DNA of 64,000 nt from Anniella stebbinsi (GCA_029215795.1 JARDYH010000001.1:191649654-191713653), one strand, 5' to 3'. Shown: positions 47,054-58,581, counted from the first letter of the stretch. The notes: generated by a model not told the origin, from the sequence alone. Made by a program: numbers and translations.

Positions 47054-47355
47054 AGGCTGACCATATGAAAAGGAGGACAGGGCTCATGTACCTTTAAGAG
47101 TTGTAGAGAAAAGGGAATTTCAGCTGGTGCTATTTGTATGCAATTAGTTCCTGGTGAAATTCTCTCTTCATCACAACAGTTAAAGGTGCAGGGGCCCTGC
47201 CTTCTTTTGTATATGGTCACTCTAGTATAGTGCCTGCAGCTTTAACTGTTGTGATGAAGAGGGAATTTCACCAGGTGCTGCATGCATACAAATGACCCTG
47301 GCTGAAATTCCCTTTTCTCTACAACTCTTAAAGACCTTTTCATATGGTCAGCCTA
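47054..47355. mobile_element. Near-palindromic hAT-like MITE, copy 4
   Basis: AGGCTGACCATATG and CATATGGTCAGCCTA, with a perfect 8-bp TSD AATATGCT (47046-47053, 47356-47363). The right arm lacks about 17 bp near AAAGACC that the left arm has. Confidence 0.88.
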
Positions 47356-47439
47356 AATATGCTGCCCTTCAACACAGTTTCCAAGGCAATTTACCAAAAC
47401 AAAACAAAACACCAATAAAACATAAAGAATGTATTTCAA

Positions 47440-48028
47440 ATTCATTCACACTTAAAAAGCCTGAGAGGGGAACATCTTTGCATGGTGCTGAAAATATAAC
47501 TAATCTGGCACCAGGCAAACCTCTCTTGGGAGGGAATTTGACAAGTGTGACACCACCACTATCTCTCACTGGTCACTACACATGCTTACCTCAGATGGCG
47601 AGGCAGCCTGGAGGAGAGCCTCTGATGATTACTTCAGTACATAGGCAGGTTGGTATTGGAGCAAGCATTCCTTCAGGTACTTGGGTCTTTACATCGTGCT
47701 CCAAAATGAACCAGAAACCAGTGAAGTTCTTTTAATACTGAGATATACTCCCATGGACCACGACCAGTCCACCACTTCGTGGCTGTATTTAGAACTAAAA
47801 GAAGTTTCTTAACATTCTTCACAGGTGCTGCACAAACAACACATTCCTACATGTATAATGGTGGCCAGGAGAGGCCACAACTGGAGCACCACCCTCTGCA
47901 GAGGAAAACTGTGTCTTGCCATGGAAGCTAATTGAGCATCCATGACAAAGTTGGATCCAGCAACATCTCCACATTATGAACTTGATCCTTTAGGGGAAGT
48001 GCAACCCCATCCAGAGCAAGTTGATCAC
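47440..48028 (-). mobile_element. L2-group LINE fragment, ending at the 2-kb element
   Basis: GAACATCTTTGCATGGTGCT, TGGCACCAGGCAAACCTCTC and CTTGATCCTTTAGGGGAAGT plus GCAACCCCATCCAGAGCA follow the order of the LINE at 8581. It stops at GTTGATCAC where the element at 48029 starts; I do not see it resume after 49873. Confidence 0.6.
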
Positions 48029-49873
48029 AGGGTGACCATATTTCAGGAAAAACCAGGACAAGTCAGGATTTTTGGTAACAAATCTGGGAATGGGGGGGGG
48101 GGGGAAGAATTATGAAATTTGAAGAAAAATCCAGATTTTCACCATCCTCCCTCCACCAAAAGGGCAGCTCTACTTTATAGTCAATGGGAATTGACAAAAC
48201 TGCTTACAGCTCCATCATTTTTTAAAGATAAAGTGATGAAACTTGGCACAATGATAGCGCTTAGGTAGGGCTTTAGCCACACCAAATCAGAAGCAGATGC
48301 ATTTGTCCGTTGATTTTTAGGATTTTTTTTTTAAAAAATTGAGGTTTTAATTAAACAAACAAACAAACAAACAAACACTGGAGCCATACACTTCAAACTC
48401 GGGTTGTCAAACCTCTTCTTTGGGGTCTTGCAACTTGAGCAGTTTCAGCCCTTGGCATCAAGGGGATCTCAAGTTTTTAGCTAAAAAATGCTGGGTGAGT
48501 ATGGCACCTTTCCAGTTGTAGATTTGATGGGCAGTCGGGCACCTGGAGCTCAGAAGAGGCGAGGAGTCCACAGATCAAAATGTGGGAAAAGAGAGGTCAG
48601 TCAAAGCAGCCCACAGGGAAAAACGGAACAGGCCAGAGGCCTTTTTCTCAGAGTTCCACATCATGGGCAAAGAAGGGTCATCCGTAGAGAAAAACTCTCA
48701 TGACCAACAGTGAGGTGCCAGTTGAGGGAGAGGCGGATTCCCTGTTGCTGCAGATGTTGGAAACTGGCATGTCGTTGTTTCGCTTTGCTACCCCTTCCCT
48801 TCCACTTGACTTTGTTCACTTGTGAGCTAGGCTTTGTCTGCACTGCTGGCATGCAATGCAGAACAACTGAAGTGTGTGTTGGAGAAAAATAGATAGGTTT
48901 GTGGCTTGGACTGGCTGGCATATCTCTTAGAGACAGAGTTAGACTGAAGACAAAACTCAGAGATAGCTGTAGCTGAGCCCTGAGAGCCTGGCGTGCCACA
49001 CAGAGCCTTTTAAGGGCGTCTCAGAGTACAGTGTTGGTGCAGGCAGAGGTGGCTGGTGGTGGAGGTGGTTTTTAAAGTAGGAGTCACCAGATGTGACCAA
49101 GCAATAAGCTGGCACCCTTCCCCCTGGCCACAGGGTACAAGTGTGCAGCCCGGCTGGACTTTGGAAGAGGGAGGGAAATGATTGTTTGAGGCTGGAGGCT
49201 TTGGTTTGGCTGCAATGACTTAGAGAGAGACAACAGAGGCTGCACAGACAACCCAGACACACTTAACCCTACGGTGCTGGCATGCAATAGAGGACATTAG
49301 AAAGAGGGTCTCAGAGTCGTGTGTTTGTGCAGGAAGTAGACAGGAGTTCAAAGTCTGGATGTGAAAAGTGGTGCCAATGCAAGAGCCTTGAGAAGCTAAT
49401 ATATATAAGTGAGAAGTGTGAATGGGCAAAACAGTGTCTGCCTCCCACAACACCCACCCTAATGTTAGAGTAGAGAAACTTGTGACAATCATACACAAGT
49501 TTTAAAAAATTGAATTTAAAAATAAAAAAGCCAGCCAGTTGGCAGCAAGCCCCATTAGCAGCAGCAGCTTGCAGCAGAAAAGATATTTGAGGGAAGGGAA
49601 GAAAGTATCACACAGAGTATAGCAACAAAGTACAGCAAAAGCTACAAAAGTGAGTGAAGTTAATTTCAGATACGTTGTTCTTTATTTCAGTGATTTTAAG
49701 ATGTTATGTAGAACAGATTTGTCTTAACTGTGTGCTGTAAAATCTGACATGTGACCAAGGCTATGTTCAGGTGGGCACCCCCCCTTGGTGCTGGGCACGC
49801 TCCCTGGGATAGACATGATGGTGGGGCCAACCATGTTGTCCTCCTTTTTGGTTTCCAAAATATAGTCACCCTA
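48029..49873. mobile_element. 2-kb GTGACC-ended non-autonomous DNA transposon, copy 2
   Basis: Starts AGGGTGACCATATTTCAGGA and ends CCAAAATATAGTCACCCTA. It aligns with 15121-17091 but lacks that copy's internal duplication and has instead an (AAAC)n tract at 48352-48377 and a poly-G at 48092-48104. Two copies with no shared frame imply a non-autonomous family. TSD not found. Confidence 0.75.
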
Positions 49874-49890
49874 AGTGACCTGGTTTACAG

Positions 49891-50048
49891 AATCAAAATA
49901 AGCCACAGTGGGTGTTATGGTTATTGGAGGGTTGTTTGTTTCCTCCTCTAACAAGCTACGACATAATACATTACACTCAGGTGGTGATTATGAAAATTGC
50001 ACCCTGCCCACACCAGGACTTAAATAAGCCACTTTGGCTTATTTTGAT
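49891..50048. repeat. Small foldback with AATAAGCCA arms
   Basis: ATCAAAATAAGCCACAGTGG near the left and CCACTTTGGCTTATTTTGAT at the right are inverted copies (19 of 20). Confidence 0.65.
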
Positions 50049-51427
50049 CATGCAAATCAGTCCTATCTCTACGGACAGATAAGGTTTCCCCAACATGAAT
50101 TCATCGGCTCCCTTTATGTGTGGGCAGTTATGTGGGTACTGTTGCCTGCACAGTCCCTGATTGATGGGAGGTGGTAGTGTTTCCAGGGATGCTGGAGCTG
50201 TTTTATACTGCTTTCATATTTTCTGTTTGTGCATTCCTCTCTCACTCATGGGCTGAGCATGCACTGGATATGGCAGCCATTCCACCAGAGCAGTTTTCCC
50301 CAGTCCCAGAGTAACATGAACATGGAAAAGTGTTCTGCCCGTCAGCACATATAGGACACCAATAATCTAGACACTGAGCTGCAAATCGTATCTCAGTACT
50401 CCTACAAAGCTGGATAGGGCTGGACTGTGTGTATTTACAGTATATAGATGAGTCTCACTAGTTAAAAGCTGAAACCCAATGTTTATCCACCATGTGGGAA
50501 CTTAGTGATAGCAACAAGGCTGTTTCCTGGGGGAATTATCTAATATTTCAGGTTCTGGAAAAATAAAGTCATCTAGATATCCTGCAACAACGTATACCAT
50601 CTACTATTTGTCTTGAAAAGTCTTAAGGAATGGGCAATTATAGCACACGCGCTACATTAACTCTCAGTACCTGCCAAACATATCAGTACCTGGTGCAGTT
50701 CGTTGCAATCCTATGCATGTTAAGAAAGAAAAAAGTCCTCAACTCCCAGCATTCCCCAGCAAGCCAGTAGTAGGACTTTTTCCATCTAAGCATGCATAGG
50801 CATGTACCCTCAATCATTCCTAATACAGGGAGGCAGCAAAATTTCCTGCCCTTATAGGAGACACACCCAGAACAGTGTCTTCTGCAGAAAAAGTGCAGCT
50901 GGGCTCCTCTGAAGTAACTCATAGTAGTACGCATTAGAAAAGTAAGACATAATTAGGGCAAACTGATAAAAACAGTGAAACATTAACATACAGAGATTCC
51001 CAAATCATTTTCCTGTATTTTTAAAAATGTGGAATCTTATTTAAATGTTCACTTATCTCTTTCATAAGCATGAACAATTTTGACTAGCAATTTATCTGAA
51101 CACCAGGTGTAGTGCTTTTAAAAATTTTATTTTTTTTATTACATGTTTATCTCGCCCAATAACCAAAGCTTTCTTTATATAGAATAAAGAACATGGGGAA
51201 CACATGTCTAATCACACTTATTTTATTAAGGCATCTCTCTACAGTGCCTTAAACAATGAAATGATGAAAAACCCGTTCATTTTAGAATTATGAAGGTTGA
51301 AAAAGCCTTAGGGATGGCTTAGTTTGCCCTCTTTTTTCTCATGTGCAAACAAAAATGGAAAAGAAAATCTAGGTTAAGCTCTATTTGTTCCTTGCTCATA
51401 ATTCAATGGCTGTGAAGCATGTGTCTC
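50049..51427. other. Mostly unassigned sequence
   Basis: No gene recognised; holds the short repeat at 50704-50795. Confidence 0.45.
50704..50795. repeat. GCAATCCTATGCATG-type inverted repeat
   Basis: TTGCAATCCTATGCATGTTA at the left and CTAAGCATGCATAGGCATG at the right. The centre holds CAACTCCCAGCATTCCCCAG. Same type as 10853-10925. Confidence 0.45.
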
Positions 51428-51785
51428 AGAGCTCCATCAGATGAGTGTTTTATTGCACACTCACTGCTGGGCACTCACGGATTTTTGCGGGTCCCTCTCA
51501 CAACGTTGTCTGCCTCCCGCACACCTTCCGCCCCTTCTGGCCTTCCTCGCGCCACAAAACAAAATAAAAAACACCCAGAAAGTCTGATACATTTAAAAAA
51601 AAATGGAAGTTGCTGCTATCTCCTGCTGTGTGCAGGTGAAGCAGTGTGATCAGAACAGCCCACTGAATGGGCCACGTGCAGGTTGTTGACTTCCTCTTTT
51701 GAAAGAGGAAGTATCAAGCAACGAAAGTGGGGGGCGGAGAAGAGACGGTAGGGAAGTGTGATTTCCCCCTGTCTGATGCGGCTCT
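51428..51785. mobile_element. MITE with AGAGC..CATCAGA ends
   Basis: AGAGCTCCATCAGATGAG at the left and CTGTCTGATGCGGCTCT at the right. The inner inverted phrase CTTCCTCTTTTGAAAGAGGA lies at about 51691. CpG-rich compared with the flanks. TSD not clear. Confidence 0.55.
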
Positions 51786-52327
51786 AAACTACAGTCCTCA
51801 AACATTCAAAAGGCAGATTGTATAAAAATGTGAGGGAAATGTTTTTTTATATAATTTGGCAAAGATGCTAAATTATTATTAGAAATAATTAAAAGTTTCT
51901 CATGCTCCCCCATCCCAATCTTCCGTGTTCAATTAATTTGTTTCCTTACCACCTCAGACTTGAACTATTTCCCCCTCCATTCCAGCTCTTTCTCCTTTCC
52001 TATGGAGTCTAGAGGAGATGCCATGCCTGCCACTGTCTCCAAAGGTGTGGCATTTATCTCCAACTCCCACTACTGGGGGAGGGGGAACCCTTTCTAATTA
52101 TCATTCACTCTTGCAGGATCGCCACTGAAAAGATCCCTCTAGGCAATGCATCAACAGTGATGGTGCTAAGCAACTGAGTGAGTGGCTTCCCCCTATCATT
52201 TAAACCTTGGAGCACAAGTGGCATCAGCCTTGCTGCTGGTAGGCATGATCTCGCCACTATTAAGATGATGATATCACAACAGTCTTAGGGAGAACAAATT
52301 GATATTTTGTGAACAATTCCCTTACGG
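51786..52327. other. Unassigned sequence
   Basis: No gene or repeat recognised. Confidence 0.4.
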
Positions 52328-52458
52328 CAGGGGCGGCAACTTGTGGCTCCAGATGTTGTGGCTTAAAGCTCCCATCAACTCTCACCGTTGATTATATTGG
52401 CTGGGCTGACAGGAGTTGTAGGCCAAAACATCTGGAGGGCTACAGATTTCCCACCCTG
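52328..52458. mobile_element. Short palindromic MITE
   Basis: CAGGGGCGGCAACTTGTGGC with CTCCAGATGTTGTGGC pairs with GGCCAAAACATCTGGAGGGC and TTTCCCACCCTG. The flanking 8-mers match at only 5 positions. Same family as 6933-7061. Confidence 0.65.
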
Positions 52459-52989
52459 CCTGACATGATAGCGATATGAATTTCATTTGTATATGTCCGT
52501 GGTTAAGTTAAATGTATATGGAGGGATCAATCCTATGGCCTCTAGATAGCATCTGGGGGCCATAAGATAGTTCAGATTCCTGGATCCCAGGTCAGAGACA
52601 GCACTGTGATCTTGAACCCAGGAGTCCTAGATTCCTTCCTGTTCCCCTCCCCCTTGCAGCCAAAGCAGAGAACCATCCCAGCTGCCTCAATAAGGACGCA
52701 AAAGCAACTTTGGAGAGGAGAGAAAGGCGGCGGTCTGTGGGAGGGGAGGGGACTGAGGAGGCCGGCTTATGAAAAATCCTGCACCCTCCCCAGCCTCCTG
52801 CTTCACAGAGCCCCAGCTAGATGGGTGAAAAAGCCCATCTAGCAAAATGCAGAGTAGGAGGAGCAAGGAAGCAAAGATTGCATCCGCACTCCTCCCACTC
52901 TGCATTGGATACCTATCAGCCTCCGAGTTCAGAGACTAACAGGCATTCCAACAGGATTGAGGCCTAAGAAATTTAACAGTAAAAGTTTT

Positions 52990-53230
52990 ATATTAAGAAC
53001 ATAAAAAATAAGATCCCCTGTTAGATCACACCATTCAGGCCAGCAGCCAGCACTGGTTAGCCATGTGCCTCTATGAAGCCCATTAGCAGGATATGAAGGC
53101 AACCTCCTCACCCTTGGTTGCCCCCAGATAGTAATTGGCATTCCAAAGGTATCCTATCTCTGAACTCATATGTTCCATTGAACCATCATTGCATCATGGC
53201 TGGTAGCCACTATCTAATCCCCTTTCAATA
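52990..53230. mobile_element. Interspersed repeat (AAGAACATAA... SINE/LINE-derived)
   Basis: TAAGAACATAAAAAATAAG, GTTAGATCACACCATTCAGG, GCCTCTATGAAGCCCATTAG, CACCCTTGGTTGCCCCCAG and ATCATGGCTGGTAGCCACT follow the order of a repeat I recall as common in reptiles (GATCAGGCCAAAGG..., CAAGCAGG..., GGCTAATAGCCA...). Family name uncertain. Confidence 0.5.
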
Positions 53231-53692
53231 AAAATATAAAATTCCCTTTTATCAAGATACTAGGAGTAACAATAATGTTTGTTTAGCATCAATCCACAAA
53301 TTGTCTCCTCTACTTTCAGTGCTAAAGTTTACAGGAGTTGCAGAGCTCATGCACATTAGATGCCCCTAGGGAAATGTATCACGTGTTATACAATATCAAA
53401 AAGATTTCTTCCTAACCCAGTGAAATATACTCTCACTAAAGCAAGCACATTTCTTTAGGAAACTAAGTTTTAAACATCTACAATTAATATAAGTACATAG
53501 AAAATGTTTAATATTGTACTTACTACCTTAATAAATTAAGCTCCTCCTGTTACTGTCTTATGCATTTCATCTCTTTTCAGCACAATACCATTAATAATCC
53601 TATCTACTACCAGCATAGCAATAGCAACATTAATTACATCTAAGAAAAAGGAACACTTGGTATAGTTTTTAAAAAAAACGAAAACAAAAAAC
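53231..53692. other. Unassigned AT-rich sequence
   Basis: No gene or repeat recognised. Positions 53685-53692 are the left target duplication of the next element. Confidence 0.45.
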
Positions 53693-55011
53693 TAGGGGTG
53701 TGCACGGACCCCCCGGATCGGATCGGGACCCGGATCGGGACCTCCAATTTTGTCCCGGACCGGTTCGGACAAAATCGGAGGCCCCCCGGACCGGATCGAG
53801 TCCGATCCCGACCCAAAAATCGTACATTTTTGGATCGGCCGCCATTTTTTTCCCCATAGACTTGCATTGCAATGCAAGTCTATGAGGAAAAAATGGCGGC
53901 GGGTGGGTAAGGGGGGGCCTAACTCCCTCCCCCCCCCGGGGCCGTCCGCTGTGGACGGCCCCGGCAGGTAAACCCCCTCCCCCGCGCTCCCTACCCCCCC
54001 TGGGGCCGCCTGCTTCCATCCGCTGGCGCCCGCGGGCGCCAGCGGATAGAAGCGGACGGCTCCGGGGGGGGGGGGTAAGCCCCCTTCCCCGCCACTTACC
54101 TTCTCAGCACGTCCGGCGCCGGCGGCTACTACCAGCGGGCTCCGCGGCCTACTCTCAAGTAGCGCGCCGGGTGATGACATCACCCGGCGCGCCACCCTGG
54201 AGCAGGCCGCGGAGCCTGCTGGTAGTAGTAGGCGCCGGCGCCGGACGGGAGCCGCCGGGCCGGGCAGGTAAGGGCCCCCCTCCCCCCTCCGCGCGCCCCC
54301 TCCTCCCCTCCACGCACCCCCTCCTTACCTTTCCGGCCCGGCGGCTCCCGTCCGGCGCCGGCGCCTACTACTTCCAGCAGGCTCCGCGGCCTGCTCTAGA
54401 GTAGCGCGCCGGGTGATGACATCACCCGGCGCGCCATCCTAGAGCAGGCCGCGGAGCCTGCTGGGAATAGTAGGCGCCGGCGCCGGACGGGAGCCGCCGG
54501 GCCGGAAAGGTAAGGGCCCCCCTCCCCCCTCCGCGCGCCCCCTCCTCCCCTCCACGCACCCCCTCCTTACCTTCCCGGCCCGGTGGCTCCCGTCCGGCGC
54601 CGGCGCCTACTACTACCAGCAGGCTCCGCGGCCTGCTCTAGAGTAGCGCGCCGGGTGATGACATCACCCGGCGCGCCACCCTAGAGCAGGCCGCGGAGCC
54701 TGCTAGTAGTAGTAGGCTCCGGCGCCGGACGGGAGCCACCGGGCCGAGAAGGTAAGTGCCCCCCTCCTCCCCCCCCCCGCTGTCCACTTTCATCGGCGGG
54801 CGCCCGCTGGCGCCCGCCAATGGAAGCGGCGGTGGGCGCCAGTGGGCGCCCGCCGATCCGCCGATCCGCCGAACCGGTTCGGAGCTTTTTCGGACCGGTT
54901 CGGATTGGATCGGCCGATCCAGCTGCGGGATCGGAAATCGGATAATTTATCCGATTTCCCACTGGACCGGACTCGGATCGTGGATCGGGTCCGATCCAGT
55001 GCACATCCCTA
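53693..55011. mobile_element. Palindrome-array hAT-like element 3 (complete)
   Basis: TAGGGGTGTGCACGGACCCC to CAGTGCACATCCCTA, flanked by a perfect 8-bp TSD CAAAAAAC (53685-53692, 55012-55019). Subterminal GGATCGGATCGGG and CCGATCC repeats are dense on both sides; CGGATAATTTATCCG lies near the right end. The core is very GC- and CpG-rich. Three long hairpin units sit in tandem at 54095-54756. Frames across it are proline-, glycine- and arginine-rich by composition only; no transposase. Confidence 0.9.
54095..54756. repeat. Triplicated long hairpin with splice-donor-like ends
   Basis: Units 54095-54272, 54324-54514 and 54566-54756 start CTTACCTT and end AGGTAAG. The arms carry GGCTCCCGTCCGGCGCCGGC and GCAGGCTCCGCGGCCTGCTC; the core is GCGCCGGGTGATGACATCAC plus CCGGCGCGCC. 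Spacers of about 51 bp between units are nearly identical, so the unit plus spacer duplicated in tandem. Confidence 0.9.
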
Positions 55012-55019
55012 CAAAAAAC

Positions 55020-56227
55020 CCTTCATATGATTTTAATCTGTAACTGAAATCATATTGCCCTTCCTTAATGAAGCCGTTATACACTAATTTTCTTTGGGTG
55101 CTCACAATGATAATTACTGCATGCATGGGTGAGCTCTTCAATTACTTATAATAGATTTTAACATGTGTAGTGATGTTCCCAAAGCTAAAAATATATTAAA
55201 ATAAAATGTTATATTATTAGTGTAAAAGATGCACATATAGATTAGGTTTCAGCAAAGCAAGAGGGATCCGGCTGCAAAGGTAGAAGATGGGTAAACAGTG
55301 GCAGGAGTACAACAGGGCAGGAGTATATATGGTAGGTTTGGAAAGGGATGAGAAGTAATGGAGAATGAGAGAGACTGCAGATAGCATCAGAAATTCCTGC
55401 TTAACCTCCGCCATTTCTCATATGAAAATGGGAACGCGAGTGCATGATTTACTTTGTGGGGCAAAGACAGATCTAGGGAAGGGAAGCACCTACAGACTGT
55501 GCATTTGCAAAGTAATGTATTTTGCAAAGAAAGAGAAATTTGTTCCCTCCCCATACTCTTGTGCAGTGTGCCTCTGAGCATGTGCACACTTTCCCTCTAA
55601 ATATCCATGGACAACTGCACTCTGCTACTCCCCACACAATAAAAATATGGAGCAAGGCTTACAGGATGATTGCATATTTCTCACACAATAAAAGCCCCAA
55701 CATCTTTCTCTTTAGACATAAAGTACTAACGTTCCACTACCCACCCACCCCAGGCAATCTCTTACCAACAAACCGTGAAACCAGAGAACATATTATGTTC
55801 TACTCTGCATGAAAATCCACTCCTTTGACACTTTCCATTCCTTGCATGGTCTCTTCACACAGTTTTCCCCCCCTCTCTTTGTCTTTATTTGTCACAAGCA
55901 AAACATAGAGTTAGAATTAAGGAACAAACTGTCTTTGGGTAACTGCTCAGCCTAGGACTTGGTTATCCGTATAACAAGACTGTAGTTCTTCCATACAGAA
56001 ACCCACTCTCGCATTCCACCCAAAATCCCTTTGTTTCTGCAGCTCAATTCACAAAGCAGGCCCTCTTTGTTGTGGCTGTTCTTAAGTGATTTACTGCAGT
56101 TGCAATGCAACAGCAAGAACAGGTTGATTGGAGACATCTGGCATATATTGCTGCAGTGGGGAGAGGCAGTGCTGGAACTGCTGAATTCTGGGAGAATGGT
56201 ATTGGTGGGGGAAGGTAGCAAGAGAGA
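55020..56227. other. Unassigned AT-rich sequence
   Basis: No gene recognised. Positions 55931-55956 are an exact inverted copy of 57677-57702. Confidence 0.45.
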
Positions 56228-56716
56228 GGCAGCATTTGGACGACACTTTAGGCAATGGAGGGGGGGATAACATACTCACAGTACACTAAGCAGGGGGCAC
56301 TCCCCACACGACATGTTGCTCCACCGTCCGTTGAGCGGCTGAAAGTCCCGTCGTCCATCTGGGTGGCTGGTGCTCCTCCCTCCACCATTAGTCCTCCTGG
56401 CCCCACCCCATCAGCCATAGAGTTCTGCAGGCTGTGTAAGAGCGGGCGGGGTTCTTCTGGTCGCTCCTGCCTGAGAACTCTATTGAAAATGGAATAACCC
56501 ACTCAACGGAGGAGGAACACCCTCCACACGAGATGTTAATCAATTGATTAACAGATAGTCAATTGAGCAGCTCGTTGTTTTTCTGCGTTGGTTAAATTGC
56601 ATACCGTGAGTTGTGTGTCCATTGTGTGTTGCCCTCCACACGACACATTAAGTAACACAACGAATGGGTTGTTTGACCCTCCCCCCCATGAGTTATCGTG
56701 TCATCCAAAACAGGCC
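56228..56716. mobile_element. MITE of the GGACGACAC family with AGA TSD
   Basis: GGCAGCATTTGGACGACAC at the left and CGTGTCATCCAAAACAGGCC at the right. AGA lies on both sides (56225-56227, 56717-56719). Shares the CACTCCCCACACGACATG interior with 44116-44341 and has a second set of CACGACACATTAAG phrases. Confidence 0.65.
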
Positions 56717-56719
56717 AGA

Positions 56720-57676
56720 CTGCGTTGGAGAAGTGCTTTAGCTGGCACATGGTTAGACACCCAAAGAGAGTGGCTGAAAATGGCACTGTCATATCCCCAC
56801 TCTGCCAATCAGAAGTGCAGTTTTGATTAAAATGGAAGGAAGGAGGCAGGAAGTCAGAAACCCTTGTTTTTATACTGCAAATCAGGCAGTGATCAGTTGG
56901 TAGATTATTACTGAATATCTTGTTTCTTGGCACAAAGAGCCCCAAGAGAAGTAAAAGAGAAAAGATACACATGGAACTCCCTGCTGTGAACTAGAGATAT
57001 TACCATTTTTCTGATAGAGCTTCCATACCTCATAGCTGCATGACAGACAGGATGGAACGGGTTAGGTTCTTCCCGATAACTGCCTGTCATGCACCTGTTG
57101 AAGACACGGGAGCTCTGCCAAACAAAAGGGACAACCTTATATCAAACTAATTATTAGGGCCTACTTAATAAAATCCTATCACCAATTGCCAGGAAAATAT
57201 GGGAAATTGAATGGAAAATTATTTCAATTAAAAAATACCTCTGCTATCACAAGTTAATGTTTCTGTTGTTGTTATTTAGAATATCAGAGTTGGAGCTGAA
57301 TTTATGGGAATTTTAGTTGAAAGCAGCTATAGACAAGGATCTTAAACAACAAAACAGTTAAACTCAATGTTATTGCCAAAAAACGTGTTAGTTTATTAAA
57401 AAAAATAGCACCAAAGTAAATAGTATTGATTTTATTCAGCTCAATAACTTTCCTATGTTATCATAACCATGGTAAATCTTTTAGATATTCCAGTAATGCA
57501 AGTACTGGCAGTCATTTCCATTACATTTTTCATTTTGACTTGGATCCAAACAGCGTCTGCTTGTGTAAATGGAAAGTTAAGAGGGGATGTTTTTACTTCC
57601 AGTTGCCCCATGTGGCGAAGCACATACCTGAATCATCTCAGCAAATAACCTTCCAGACCTGGACTGATTCTGCCCA
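56720..57676. other. Unassigned AT-rich sequence
   Basis: No gene or repeat recognised. Confidence 0.45.
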
Positions 57677-57720
57677 CCTAGGCTGAGCAGTTACCCAAAG
57701 ACTCACCAGCACGTTTAAGT
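57677..57720 (+). other. Mosaic of two nearby sequences joined at GAC
   Basis: 57677-57702 is an exact 26-bp inverted copy of 55931-55956 (CCTAGGCTGAGCAGTTACCC...). 57700-57720 is an exact 21-bp direct copy of 58561-58581 (GACTCACCAGCACGTTTAAG...). The two copies overlap by GAC. Confidence 0.85.
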
Positions 57721-57779
57721 GACCATTGTAACTCAAAGAGCTCCCAATTGCAATTGATCTTTACTTGAATACATGGTCT

Positions 57780-57965
57780 ATCTGAGCTCCGGTTTGTTGA
57801 TCCTGACTCTTTACTTGTTCTCTGGTTCTGCCATCTAGTTTGCACTTCCAGTTCCTGGCTTGTTCTCTAAGCCTGCTTTCTGGTCCCCCGCCCCCAATCC
57901 TGATTGCTATTCAGTCTTAAATCCTGGTTCCAAGCTCTTTACTTGTTTCAGACTGCTGCCCATGG
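57780..57965 (+). mobile_element. Possible LTR-derived fragment
   Basis: GATCCTGACTCTTTACTTG, TTCCTGGCTTGTTCTC and AGCCTGCTTTCTGG have the texture of LTR R/U5 text. No boundary found; weak. Confidence 0.25.
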
Positions 57966-58032
57966 TCCATATCCCTGACACAGCCTTCCAAATTGCATTG
58001 CACTGTTCCCTTTTCTATAACCCTGCTGCAAG

Positions 58033-58090
58033 TCAGTGCAGACAGTACTGAGTTAGATGAACCAATGATCTGATTCAGTATATGGTGGTT
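58033..58090. repeat. SINE/LINE-derived fragment (ACTGAGTTAGATGAACCAAT)
   Basis: GCAGACAGTACTGAGTTAGA and CTGATTCAGTATATGG match a phrase I recall as common in squamate interspersed repeats. Confidence 0.45.
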
Positions 58091-58581
58091 TCGTTTCCCT
58101 GGACAGGAGACACAGCAGTTAGGGGAGGGGAATAAGCAATCCACCACCATGAACTGGTGAATCTCTTTGGAACCAAGCCTGTGTGTTACATCTTATTTCA
58201 TTTGAATGTTAGAGGCAATTAGGAAGTAACCTCACCAGAGCACAAATGTTTGACTAGCAGCATAGTTCTGAAATCAAAATTCTTCTTGCAAATGCAGCAC
58301 ATAAAGTATACAGCAAAAAAAAAAAAACCCCACACACCATGAATTGAACTAAAATATTTTTCCAAAATTGTATTTGCAAGCACACCAGAGAATATGCCGA
58401 CTGACAATTCTGCTCTCTTGATGAACAGCTGAACAAAGCACACACATCAATAGTTAAGGTGCTGTTGTTTTCTAGAGCACAGATGTGAAAATAAATTATC
58501 CAATAAACCACAAAAAGGGTTATTTTCACTACTCAGAGAATGACTGGTAATGAGCACAATGACTCACCAGCACGTTTAAGT

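Noticed and set aside
53669..54195. Frames of 116-167 codons over element 3
   Set aside because: Same cause: hairpin arms read through without stops on both strands. No transposase signature.
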